NCBI GenBank assembly: GCA_018401555.1
Contig: JAGYKP010000084.1
Span: 202,847-266,846, forward strand
Origin: Halomonas sp.
Lineage (GTDB): Bacteria; Pseudomonadota; Gammaproteobacteria; Pseudomonadales; Halomonadaceae
DNA: 64,000 nt
Reading direction: 5' to 3'
Positions 35,887 through 47,842 of the stretch are shown piece after piece. The notes under the pieces were generated by a model. That model was not told the origin of the DNA. It made no database searches and was given only the letters and a program-made list of their open reading frames with translations. Made by a program: the position numbers and the translations under genes. Position 1 is the stretch's first letter; each line of letters begins with the position of its first letter.

Positions 35887-35919
35887 GTCGCCGACATTTT
35901 CCAGGTTTCGAGATGCCCT

Positions 35920-36601
35920 ATGGTGACATCCAATCCCTTCTCCGCGATGTTCGGTCGTTCGCCATTCCAGCCGTTGCTGACCCATATCGTCAAGACGAGC
36001 GAGTGCGCCGATCATCTGCTGCCGTTCTTCGAGGCGACCCTCGTGGGCGACTGGGAAGAGGCGGCGACCCACCGCGAGTCGATCACGCGCCTCGAACATG
36101 AGGCCGATGAGCTCAAGACCGAGCTGCGCCTCAACCTCCCCAATACCCTGTTCCTGCCGGTGTCGCGCTCCGACCTGCTCGACCTGATCAGCGTGCAGGA
36201 CAAGATCGCCAACAAGGTTCGCGACATCACCGGGATCATGCTCGGCAGGCGCATGCAGGTGCCCGAGGAGCTGGCCCAGCCGATGCGCGACTACATGCGC
36301 ACCGCGGTGGCCTGCGTGGCCCAGGCGCGCCACGCACCTGGAGGAGCTCCGGGAGCTGCTCGAGTCCGGTTTCGGTCGCAACGTCAGCGACGTGATGCAG
36401 AAGCTGATCCGCGAGCTGCACCGCCTGGAGCAGCAGGCCGACGACCAGCAGGTCGCCATTCGCCGCCAGCTGTTCGGCCTCGAGGATCGCATGCCGCCGG
36501 TAGACGTGATGTTCCTCTACAAGATCATCGACTGGGTGGGTGAGCTCTCCGATCGCGCCGAGCGCGTGGGCAGCCGCCTGCAGATCATGACGGCCAACTG
36601 A
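35920..36601 (+). CDS. DUF47/PhoU-like protein, Pit accessory (one frameshift)
   Basis: TIGR00153-type protein of about 226 residues, all-helical and PhoU-like. It contains ITRLEHEADELKTELRLNL, DLISVQDKIANKVRDITGIML, and in the second part HRLEQQADDQQVAIRRQLF and KIIDWVGELSDRAERVG. The frame shifts near 36335. Members of this family sit next to Pit transporters and are thought to modulate them; pit begins 74 bases downstream here. Confidence 0.88.
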
Positions 36602-36675
36602 ATTCCACGGCCCCGGTGACCCCGGGGCCGCCACCAGCACGCCATCCAACGACCGCAACGAGGGGACACATCCTC

Positions 36676-37943
36676 ATGTCGATCATTGCGCAGCACGGCG
36701 AGATCTTCATCATCCTGGCCTGCCTATTCGGCTTCTTCATGGCCTGGGGTGTAGGTGCCAACGACGTCGCCAACGCCATGGGCACCTCGGTGGGCTCTCG
36801 CGCCATTACCATCAAGCAGGCGATCATCATCGCCGTGATCTTCGAGTTTCTCGGCGCCTGGCTGGCCGGCGGCGAAGTCACCAACACCATCCGCAAGGGC
36901 ATCATCGATCCCGAATTGCTCCAGGATGACCCTCAGCTGCTGGTCTACGGCATGCTGGCGGCGCTGCTGGCGGCCGCTACCTGGCTGCTGATCGCCTCCA
37001 TGAAGGGCTGGCCGGTCTCCACCACCCACTCCATCGTCGGCGCCATCGTCGGCTTCTCGGTGGCGGGCCTCGGCGCCGCCGCGGTGGACTGGGGCTCTGG
37101 CGGATGACCATCGCCGCCAGCTGGGTGGTCTCGCCGGTACTCGCGGGCACCATCGCCTTCACCCTGTTCAAGTCGGTACAGCACCTGATCTTCGAGGCCA
37201 AGGACCCCTTTGCCGCGGCCAAGCGCTACGTGCCGATGTATGTCTTCCTGGTCGGCTTCGCGGTGACCATGGTGACCCTGACCAAGGGCCTCAAGCACGT
37301 CGGCCTGGACCTCGGTTTCGGCGCCAGCCTGCTGCTCTCCATCCTCGCCGGCCTGCTGGTCGCGGCCCTGGGTGGTTTCATGGAGCGACGGGTGCAGGCC
37401 AGCAGCCGCAAGACCGACCAGTTCGGCTTCAGCGGTGTCGAGCGGGTCTTCGGCGTGCTGATGATCTTCACCGCCTGTGCCATGGCCTTTGCCCACGGCT
37501 CCAATGACGTGGCCAATGCGGTGGGCCCGCTGGCGGCGGTGATCAGCGTGGTGCAGACCGGCGGCGAGATCGAGGCCGCGGCCCTGGTGCCCTGGTGGGT
37601 ACTGGTGCTGGGCGGCGGCGGCATCGTCGTCGGCCTGGTCACCTATGGCCACAAGGTGATCGCCACGGTCGGCACCGGCATCACCGAGCTGACGCCCAGC
37701 CGTGGCTTCGCCGCTACCCTGGCCGCCGCGGTCACCGTGGTGCTGGCCTCGGGCACCGGCCTGCCGATCTCCACCACCCATACCCTGGTGGGGGCCGTGC
37801 TGGGCGTGGGCCTGGCCCGCGGCATGACGGCACTCAACCTGCGCGTGATCGGCACCATCGCCATGTCGTGGCTGATCACCCTGCCCGCCGGTGCGGGCCT
37901 GGCGATCCTGTTCTTCTTCACCTTCAAGGGCATGTTCGGCTAA
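36676..37943 (+). CDS. pit: Inorganic phosphate transporter, Pit family (one frameshift)
   Basis: Low-affinity metal-phosphate symporter, about 422 residues. The duplicated signature is seen twice: GANDVANAMGTSVGSRAI near the N-terminus and HGSNDVANAVGPLAAV in the second half. The paired PVSTTHSIVGAIVG and PISTTHTLVGAVLG motifs are also present. The frame breaks near 37095 (VDWGS then TIAASWVVSPVL). It ends before a strong terminator. Confidence 0.93.
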
Positions 37944-37971
37944 GCGTCGAGCGGCAAGCACCGAGCGACAG

Positions 37972-38007
37972 GAAACCCCGAAGGCCGAGGCCTCGGGGTT
38001 TCTGTTT
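37972..38007 (+). terminator. Rho-independent terminator of pit
   Basis: Perfect 10-bp outer stem GAAACCCCGA/TCGGGGTTTC with an inner GGCC/GGCC pairing, followed by TGTTTG. Confidence 0.8.
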
Positions 38008-38030
38008 GTCGCGGCCGGTGCCACGCTGCC

Positions 38031-38165
38031 GCTTGGCCGCTGGCAGCGCCCCGCTTGGCCGCTTGGCCGCTTGGCCGCTTGGCCGCTTGGCCGCTGGCCG
38101 CTTGGCTCGCTTGGCCGCTTGGCCGCTTGGCCGCTTGGCCGCTTGGCCGCTTGGCCAGCTTGGCC
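38031..38165. repeat. 8-bp tandem repeat array (GCTTGGCC)n
   Basis: Thirteen exact copies of GCTTGGCC plus three degraded ones (38039, 38093, 38100), in blocks of 5 and 6 uninterrupted units. This and the pit terminator fill the 300-base gap between pit and argA. Reading frames through it give meaningless 8-residue repeats, so it is not coding. Confidence 0.95.
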
Positions 38166-38243
38166 GGTGCCGCCGTTTTCGTCGCTCTGCTATAGTCGTG
38201 GCTCCCCAGCTGCTATCGTTCACCCGCTGCCGGAGAGCGGCCC

Positions 38244-39559
38244 TTGGATACACGCTTCCCCTTCGTTGACTGGTTTCGCAACTCCTCGCCGTACATCAAC
38301 GCCCATCGCGGACGAACCTTCGTCATCCTGATCGAGGGCGAGGCGATGGCGCGGGGGCGTGGCGAGCAGCTGGTACAGGACCTGGCGCTGCTGCACACCC
38401 TCGGCGTGCGGCTGGTGGTGGTGTTCGGCATCCGTCCTCAGGTGCAGCAGGCGCTGGAGGCCGCGGGAATCACACCGGGGCAACACCAGGGGCGCTGGGT
38501 CGCCGACGCCGAGGTGATGGGCTGCATCGAGCGGGTTGCCGCCGAGCAGCTACTGTGGCTGGAAGCGCGTTTCTCGCTGGGGTTGCCCAACACGCCCATG
38601 CATGGCGTCGAGCTCACCGCGGTCTCCGGCAACCTGGTGATGGCCAAGCCGCTGGGGGTTCGTGAGGGGGTCGATTTCGATCACAGCGGTGAGGTGCGCC
38701 GAGTGCGTACCCAGGCCATCGAGGGGCTGCTGGAAAAGGGGGCGCTGGTGGTGCTGCCGCCGCTGGGCTTCTCCAGCACCGGCGAGGTGTTCGATCTCGA
38801 CGCCTCCGATGTGGCCCAGCACGCCGCCATGACGCTGTCTGCCGACAAGCTGATCCTGCTCCGGCGAGGCCAGCGGTCTGTTCGATGCCAGCGGTCAGCT
38901 GCAGCGCCAGCTGACTCCCGCCGAAGCCGGGGCCGTTGCTGGCCCAGGCGGCGCCCGGCAGTGAGCTGGCGCGCCATCTGGAGGCCGCATGCCAGGCGGC
39001 CCGCCACGGGGTGGCGCGCACCCATCTGCTCTCCTGGCATGACCACGACGCCCTGCTCGGCGAGCTCTTCACCCGTGACGGCGTCGGCACCATGATCACC
39101 CAGCACCGCTACGAGCAGTTGCGCCCGGCGGAGCTGGCGGATATCGGCGGCCCGCTGGAGCTTCTCGAGCCCCTGGAGCGGCGCGGCATGCTGGTGCCTC
39201 GCTCCCGGGAACGCCTCGAGCACGAGATCGACGACTACCTGGCGATCGAGCGTGACGGCATGATCATCGGCTGTGCGGCCCTGCACCGTTTCGACGATGC
39301 CGAGATGGGCGAGCTGGCCTGTGTGGCGGTCCACGACGACTACCGCGGCGGTGCCCGAGGCGAGCTGCTGCTCGCCGAAATCGAGCGACGCGCCCGTCGT
39401 CTGGGGTTGTCGGCGCTGTTCGCCCTGACCACCCACACCACGCACTGGTTCTTCGAACACGGCTTTCGTCTGGCCGACCTCGAGGCGTTGCCACCACTGC
39501 GTCGGGATACCTACAACCACGCTCGCAAGTCCAAGGTGCTGGTCAAGCCACTGGGCTGA
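38244..39559 (+). CDS. argA: N-acetylglutamate synthase ArgA (two frameshifts)
   Basis: First enzyme of arginine biosynthesis: an amino-acid kinase-like domain fused to a GNAT acetyltransferase. The start region FVDWFRNSSPYINAHRGRTFVI is diagnostic, and the C-terminal GNAT has EMGELACVAVHDDYRGGARGELLL. A TTG at 38244 after CGGAGAG is the only start that keeps the usual N-terminus. The frame leaves near 38860 and returns near 38930 (expected GLFDASGQLQRQLTPAEAG in between). About 438 residues. Confidence 0.92.
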
Positions 39560-39566
39560 GCAGGGG

Positions 39567-39584
39567 TGTCGCCGCGTGGCGCCA
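39567..39584 (+). promoter_or_regulatory. GlrR-box-like site 1
   Basis: TGTC-N10-GCCA; compare TGTC-N10-GACA, the known E. coli GlrR site. About 195-210 bases before the sigma-54 promoter. Confidence 0.4.
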
Positions 39585-39597
39585 TGCGCGGCGCCAC

Positions 39598-39615
39598 TGT
39601 CTCTGCCTGGCGACT
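39598..39615 (+). promoter_or_regulatory. GlrR-box-like site 2
   Basis: TGTC-N10-GACT, one base from the E. coli GlrR consensus. It shares the inner CCTGGC with site 3. Confidence 0.5.
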
Positions 39616-39662
39616 TTTCAAACTACTGAAAATAAAGCGTTTATCGAAAGTCTTCTGCTTTC

Positions 39663-39680
39663 CGTCGCCTCCTGGCGACG
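39663..39680 (+). promoter_or_regulatory. GlrR-box-like site 3
   Basis: CGTC-N10-GACG, part of a perfect 9-bp palindrome (39661-39669/39674-39682). An alternative reading is a weak argA terminator, but no T tract follows. Confidence 0.45.
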
Positions 39681-39748
39681 GATTGGCGCGCGAAATCCCC
39701 CCGTTATCTTCATCTTGCCGTCGTGCCAGATTGGTATTGCTTTTAACT

Positions 39749-39774
39749 ATCTGAAAATAAGTGATTTTTCAGAT
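39749..39774. repeat. 26-base inverted repeat adjoining the sigma-54 promoter
   Basis: ATCTGAAAA-N8-TTTTCAGAT, perfect 9-bp arms, ending 2 bases before the -24 element. A related half-site (AAACTACTGAAAATAA) is at 39620-39635. Confidence 0.7.
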
Positions 39775-39776
39775 TC

Positions 39777-39792
39777 TGGCACGATGATCGCA
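39777..39792 (+). promoter_or_regulatory. Sigma-54 promoter
   Basis: TGGCACG-ATGA-TCGCA: a perfect -24 element and a one-mismatch -12 element (consensus TGGCACG-N4-TTGCA) with exactly 10 bases between GG and GC. Predicted start near 39803. Confidence 0.75.
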
Positions 39793-39802
39793 ATATTCTT
39801 GG

Positions 39803-40279
39803 TGAGCAACGAAAGCGGTTCATTACGGCTCGAACCGTTTCGATCACCGAGGGGGCGAAACCACGCTGCCCTGTGCCTCGCCTCCCCGGCGATCAGCGTC
39901 TGCTCCTAGCGATGTGTGACTTAGGTTGCGATGAGACGGGTACCGACACGGTCATGGACGCGTACCCCAAGGGCAAGGATGCCCCGGCATGGATGCCTCT
40001 CCCCCTTGCGGGGGATCGAATCGCGCAGTGGCGTCACGGCCCGACCCGATAAGGCCAGGCCGGACGACACTGCCAGACACGAAGCAGGGCGATGCGCTTG
40101 GCGCATCGGCCGCATGAGGAAGGCCAGCCCCTGATGGCAGATGGCTGACTCATGGCTTCGAGGGCCCTCCCCGGCCCGTTTGGAAGGGTGAGCGCTGGAT
40201 GGATCAGGCCACCAGCGGTGATCCTTTCAGACCCTTCAGTTCCCTGCGTACTTGGGCCGGCCCTGCCGGCCCTTTTTTT
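39803..40279 (+). ncRNA. Candidate sigma-54-dependent small RNA, GlmY-like by position
   Basis: Transcript predicted from the sigma-54 start to the terminator at 40254-40279, about 477 bases, with no convincing coding sequence. It begins with a long imperfect stem (GGTGA, CGAAA, CGGTTC pairing with GAACCG, TTTCG, TCACC; 39801-39848, 10-base loop). Other stems are at 40000-40015 and 40091-40107. In E. coli the sRNA glmY occupies the same place before glrK and is driven by sigma-54 and GlrR. No sequence similarity to GlmY was recognised and the length is greater, so this call rests on architecture. A processed or internally initiated shorter RNA is possible. Confidence 0.55.
40254..40279 (+). 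terminator. Rho-independent terminator upstream of the kinase gene
   Basis: Perfect GGGCCGG-CCCTG-CCGGCCC followed by seven T. It ends 64 bases before the kinase start, so it closes an independent upstream transcript or acts as an attenuator. Confidence 0.92.
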
Positions 40280-40343
40280 CGCCGCTCGCCCGGGCTCGGG
40301 AGACACGGCTCCCGAGCAAACTCTGGTATTCTCAAGGTCCGAC

Positions 40344-41886
40344 ATGATGGCAGCCCCATCCACCGCCCCGCCCCTCGGCCTCCTGCAAAGAACGCTGGAT
40401 ATGACCACTCGAGTCGCGCGTCGCTGGCGCCCCCGCTCCCTGCTGCAGCTTGTGCTGATCGCCTTCCTGGTGGTGATGTTGCCGCTGGGCGTGCTGATGT
40501 TCCAGGCGGGTCAGGCGCTCACCGAGCTGACCCGGCTGGCCGACGTCAGCGCCCGCCAGGCGGTAGAGGAGACGCGCCGCGCCCGGACCCTGGGGGCGCT
40601 GGCGCTGGAGATGGAGCGCAGCGCTCGCCAGTATGCGGTACTCGAGCAGGAGAGCCTGCTGGAGATCTACGCCGAGCGGCTCGAGGAGTATCGTCAGCTG
40701 CTGCAGCTGCAGCGAGAACTGCTGCCGGACGATCCCGTCGTGGCGGACCTGGAGGAGCAGCTGACGCGCCTGGGCGAGCTGCCCGGGCTGACGCCGGAGG
40801 CCCTGGAGGGGCGGCTCGATGCCTTTCCGGCCTTCGCCGAGCGCACCGAGGCGCTGCGCCGCGCTACCAATCAACGCATCGATGCCCGCATCGATGCGAT
40901 CCGCCAGCGGGCGAGTGGGGTACAGGGCCGGCTGTGGTGGCAGACCGGCGCCCTGGTCTCGGCCAGCCTGGTACTGATGCTGCTGTTCTCGTGGCTGATC
41001 ATCCGCCCGGTGCGACAGCTGGAGCGGCGCATCCTGAGGATCGGCAGTGGCGCCCGCGATGAACCGCCGCAACCGGTGCAGGGCCCGGCGGAGCTGGTCA
41101 AGCTGGATGAGCGCCTCGACTGGCTCGCCTCGCGGCTCACCGAGCTGGAGGCCGAGAAGCAGCAGTTCCTGCGTCATATGTCCCACGAACTCAAGACCCC
41201 GCTGGCCAGCGTGCGTGAGGCTCGGCGCTGCTCGCCGACGGAGTGGCCGGGGAGCTGACCCCGCAACAGCTGGAGATCCTCGAGCTGATCGATGGCAGCG
41301 GCCGCGAGCTGCAGCGGCTGATCGAGCAGCTGCTCGACTACAACCTGCTGCAGCACAGCCGGCGAGTGGAGGTCGAACGGCTCGATGTTGCCACCCTGGT
41401 TCGCGAGGTGCTGGCCAAGCACCGCCTGGCACTGGCCAACAAGGGAATGCGGGTCGAGAGCTTCGACGGCCCGGTGGAGTGGGAGCTGGACCGCACCGCG
41501 ACCGGCCATATCCTCGACAACCTGGTGTCCAACGCCATCGCCTACGGTGCCGATGGTGGCGAACTGGAGATCCGGGTCCGCCAGCGCCGCAACCGCCTGG
41601 AGCTGGAGGTGGCCAACAGCGGTGAGCCCATCGCCGAGGTCGATCGCCCGCGGCTGTTCGAGGCCTTCTATCAGGGCGCACCCGCCGCAAGGGGCCGCTC
41701 AAGGGGTCGGGCATCGGCCTCTCGGTGGCGGCGGATTGCGCACGCCTCCAGCAGGGTGAGCTGGCGCTGGTGGAGGATCCGCGCCTGGCGGTCTGCTTCC
41801 GCCTCACGCTGCCGCGGGCCGTCCCGTCCAAGAGAGACCACAACCTCACGCCTGCCGGGATGGCAGGTCAAGATGCAAGGAGCTGA
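40344..41886 (+). CDS. glrK: Sensor histidine kinase, GlrK/QseE-like (two frameshifts)
   Basis: About 514 residues: transmembrane helix 1 (LLQLVLIAFLVVMLPLGVLMFQAG), an ~150-residue periplasmic helical domain, helix 2 (ALVSASLVLMLLFSWLIIRP) and a HAMP linker. The H-box MSHELKTPLASVREA carries the phospho-accepting His; the N-box is HILDNLVSNAIAYG and the G-box KGSGIGLSVA. Frames break near 41222 (just after the H-box) and 41690. Starts at 40344/40347 or 40401 are possible; none has a strong ribosome-binding site. GlrK identity rests on the kinase-lipoprotein-sigma-54 activator order shared with glrK-yfhG-glrR. Confidence 0.82.
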
Positions 41887-41890
41887 TGTC

Positions 41891-42469
41891 ATGAACCTTC
41901 GCCCTCTGCTGGCCTGCCTGCTGGCCGGTGTGGCTGGCCGGCTGCGAGCACGCTGCCGCAGACTCACTTCGAGCGGGCCTCCAGCCGGACCCCACCGCCG
42001 GGCGGGCCGCTTCGGCCAGCGGCTGCCATGCTGAGCTGCCGAACTTCGTCGACGATGACTGCCTGCTGCCGGAGTGGGTGGCCTTCGGGCTGGCCTCACA
42101 GCGCGGTGATCGTGCCTGGCGTGAGGCGATGCTCACGCGCCTGGAAGGGGAGTCCGCGTCGCGTCGCCTGGCCCGGGCGGTGGCGCTCTCCTGGGGTAGC
42201 CAGGGGCAGTGGGAGCGCGCCTCGGAGCTCTACAAGGCCGACCTCTCGGCCGCGCCGGTGACCCTGCAGCCGCTGCTGCGCTACTGGCTCAACGAGCTCG
42301 AGGGCCGCCGTGCCAGGGCCGGCCGGCTGAATGCCGCAGAGTCGGCTCAGGCGCAGAGCGAGCTCGCCGCGCCGCGCTGGAAGAGGAAAATGCCGACCTG
42401 GAGAAGAAGCTCGAGGCGCTGACCGCCATCGAGCGCAGTATCAACCTGCGACAGCAGGCCGACGAGTGA
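41891..42469 (+). CDS. Lipoprotein, YfhG/QseG-like (two frameshifts)
   Basis: Small outer-membrane-type lipoprotein: signal segment LRPLLACLLAGV followed, after a shift near 41935, by lipobox WLAGC. The body continues to about 42370, where a second shift restores the frame for a coiled-coil end (EEENADLEKKLEALTAIERS). 193 codons in total. It sits between the kinase and regulator exactly as yfhG (qseG) does between glrK and glrR, where it activates the kinase; sequence identity to YfhG is low and inferred mainly from position and topology. Confidence 0.7.
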
Positions 42470-42482
42470 TGGAGGACCCGAC

Positions 42483-43896
<1,414 letters not shown>

Positions 43897-43912
43897 GCTC
43901 CCCTGGCAACGC

Positions 43913-43934
43913 GACCCCCCGCCGTGGCGGGGTC
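43913..43934. terminator. Hairpin between glrR and the peroxiredoxin gene
   Basis: GACCCC/GGGGTC stem with an inner GCC/GGC pairing; no T tract. It separates the convergent genes. Confidence 0.5.
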
Positions 43935-43965
43935 TGGGTGACGCGCACCGGAGCTGACTTGCCTG

Positions 43966-44613
43966 CGGCAGCTTGGCACGGCGCAGGTAGGGGAAGACGG
44001 TCTCGAACTCGCCGTACTTCGCCTTGGCGTCCTCGTCGGAGACGCTGGTGGGGATGATCACGTCCTGGCCCACGTTCCAGTCGGCCGGGGTGGCCACGCC
44101 TTCGCCGTTGGCGGTCTGCAGCGCATCCAGCGCGCGCAGCACCTCGGCGAAGTTGCGGCCGACGTTCATCGGGTAGGTCATGGAGAGCTTGAGCTGCTTG
44201 TCCGGACCGATGATGAACACCGAGCGCACGGTGGCGCTGTCCGCCGGGGTGCGGCCGTCCGGCAGGTAGGCGTCGGCGGGCAGCATGTCGAACAGCTTGG
44301 CGACCTTGAGGTCCTCGTCGGCGATGATCGGGAAGCCGACGTCGCAGCTGGCGAAGCTGGCGATGTCCTTGATCCAGCCCTTGTGCTCCTCGACGCCGTC
44401 CACCGAAATGCCGATCACCTTGGTGCCGCGCTTCTTCCACTCCTCGCCGAGCTTGGCGACGGCGCCGAACTCGGTGGTGCACACCGGGGTGAAGTCCTTG
44501 GGGTGGGAGAACAGGATCGCCCAGCTGTCGCCGATCCACTCGTGGAAACGGATCGGGCCCTGGCTGGTATCGGCTTCGAAATCCGGTACAACGTCATTGA
44601 TGCGCAGAGACAT
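43966..44613 (-). CDS. 1-Cys peroxiredoxin (Prx6 type), natural stop missing
   Basis: Thiol peroxidase of about 215 residues. Peroxidatic Cys45 lies in HPKDFTPVCTTEFG. The typical Prx6 sequences GISVDGVEEHKGWIKDI and PADWNVGQDVIIPTSVSDEDA are seen, ending FPYLRRAKLP. No stop follows at the expected place; the frame stays open far into antisense glrR. A CAG lies where TAG would close it (just before 43966), or a small indel is present. The end is therefore set by homology. Start at 44613 has GGGAG upstream. Confidence 0.88.
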
Positions 44614-44725
44614 GGTGGTACTCCCTGTTGCGTGGTGATAGATCCCCGCCTGCGGCGGGGACGTCGTGATGATATTCGACGTAACGGCATCTGGCCGATG
44701 GCGTCAAGACTTCTTGTGACTAAGC

Positions 44726-46136
44726 TTAGATATCTCTACTTGGAATAACTATATATCTAAATCTATCGATTCGATTGTTCCCTGACCTGCGGTTTGGTGT
44801 CGCGGCCGGGAGCACCTCCAGCGTCAGGTGCCCATCGCCCAGTCGGGCGGCCAGGCGGTCGCCGGGGGCGGTGTCGTCGGCGCGACGCACCACGCGTCCC
44901 TGCTCGTCCTCGAGGATCGCGTAGCCGCGGCCGAGTACCGCCAGGGGGCTGACCGCCTGCAGCTCCCGGGCGACCCCGGCCAGGCGCTCGCGATGGCGCG
45001 CCAGCTCCCGCGGCACGGCTGGCGGGTGGCCAGGCGCCGGCTGGCCGCCCTCGAGCCGGCGTCCGGCCAGCGTCAGCTGGCGGCCGGGAGATGTGCGCCG
45101 GGCGGCGCTCAGCGACTCTGGCGGCGCCGGGCCTCAGCCAGGCGTGCCTGGATGGCGCGCGTCAGTCGCCCGGTGAGCTGAGGCCAGGCGCCGGCGCTGA
45201 CGGTCGAGCCCCTCGCCGGGGTGGCGCAGCCGCGCACGCAGGTGGTCCAGCCGCTGGCCCTCGGCGTCGAGGCGTGCCTGAACCGCGCGCCGCAGGCGCG
45301 GACCAGACGCTCGAGACGTCGGCGAGCTCGCGGCGATCCGGCACCAGGCGTTCCGCGGCGGCGGAAGGCGTGGGGGCTCGCGCGTCGGCGGCGAAGTCGG
45401 CGAGGGTCACGTCCACCTCGTGGCCCACCGCCGACATCACCGGCAGCCGCGAATGGAAGATCGCCCGGGCCAGGTGCTCGTCGTTGAAGGCCCACAGGTC
45501 CTCGAGGCTGCCGCCGCCTCGGGTGAGCAGGATGGCATCCCGGCTCGGGTCGAGGCTCGACTGGCGATTGAGCAGGCCCAGCGCCGAGATCATCGCCGGC
45601 ACCGCCTCGCGTCCCTGCACCGCCACCGGGATCAGCGTCACATTGACCATCGGCCAGCGGGCGGCGAGCACCGCCAGCACATCGCGGATCGCCGCACCGC
45701 TGGGCGAGGTGACCACCAGCAGGTGGCGCGGGGGGCAGGGCAGGGGACGGGCGTTGGCGAACACGCCCTCGGCGGCGAGCCGGGCCTTGAGTCGCTCGAA
45801 GGCCGCCAGCAGCTCGCCCACGCCGGTGGCCTGCACCGCCTCGGCGATCAGCTGGTAGTCGCCCCTGGGCTCGAAGATCGACAGCCGCCCGCGGACCTTG
45901 ACCCGGTCGCCGTCGCGCATGGGCGCGCCCACGAAGCGCGCACGGTTGCGGAACAGGGCGCCGCGCAGCTGGGCCTGCTCGTCCTTGAGGGTGAAGTAGA
46001 CGTGGCCGGAGCTCGGACGTGACACCCCGGAGAGTTCACCCTCGACCCAGACCTCGCCGAAGCGTCCCTCCAGCAGCTGGCGGGCGCTGCGGTTGAGCTC
46101 GCTGACGGAGAGGGGCGGGGCGTCGGGGTGCTGCAT
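44726..46136 (-). CDS. xseA: Exodeoxyribonuclease VII large subunit XseA (frameshifted)
   Basis: Single-strand exonuclease subunit, about 470 residues. The N-terminal OB-fold (SVSELNRSARQLLEGRFGEVWVEGELSG) and catalytic region (VVTSPSGAAIRDVL, LTRGGGSLEDLWAFND, SAVGHEVDVTLADFAADARAPTPSAAAE) are intact. The coiled-coil second half is broken into several frames between about 45325 and 45010. The C-terminal motif LQAVSPLAVLGRGYAIL reads in frame again to 44726. Divergent from guaB. Confidence 0.9.
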
Positions 46137-46191
46137 GGCGTCGGCTCGGTTGGCATCAGGCGTTCAGGGTAGCATGGCATCTCGCTGGACC

Positions 46192-46221
46192 GTGACGTGA
46201 CCCGCCCTCGGCCGTTATAAT
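46192..46221 (+). promoter_or_regulatory. Promoter of guaB
   Basis: -10 TATAAT (46216-46221) with -35 GTGACG (46192-46197), 18-base spacer; 56 bases before the guaB start. Confidence 0.6.
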
Positions 46222-46231
46222 GGTGGATTAA

Positions 46232-47746
<1,515 letters not shown>

Positions 47747-47771
47747 TACACGCTTGACGCCGGGAGGCTTG

Positions 47772-47803
47772 AAGCTGGAAGTGGCCGCGCCGCTTCCAGC
47801 TTT
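47772..47803 (+). repeat. Hairpin between guaB and guaA
   Basis: Perfect 10-bp AAGCTGGAAG/CTTCCAGCTT stem with an 11-base loop; no long T tract. It may attenuate or be a REP-like intergenic repeat. Confidence 0.6.
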
Positions 47804-47842
47804 CGTGTTTCCGGGCCGTTCGCCTCTCAAAGGAAAGGCCAG

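Larger units (their letters stand above)
39560..40343 (+). other. 784-base gene-free regulatory region upstream of the GlrK-type kinase
   Basis: No reading frame here has recognisable coding sequence. The first 230 bases are AT-rich and hold GlrR-like boxes, a 26-base inverted repeat and a sigma-54 promoter. The next ~480 bases are rich in stem-loops (39801-39848, 40000-40015, 40091-40107) and end in a strong terminator. A further perfect 9-bp stem (40294-40302/40309-40317) lies in the kinase leader. Individual elements are listed separately. Confidence 0.8.

Noticed and set aside
37924..38253. Minus-strand frame with repeated AAKRPSGQ units
   Set aside because: Purely the translation of the 8-bp DNA repeat; no start context and no flanking coding sequence.
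40152..40343. N-terminal extension of the kinase frame
   Set aside because: It would run through a perfect Rho-independent terminator (40254-40279) and lacks conserved sequence.
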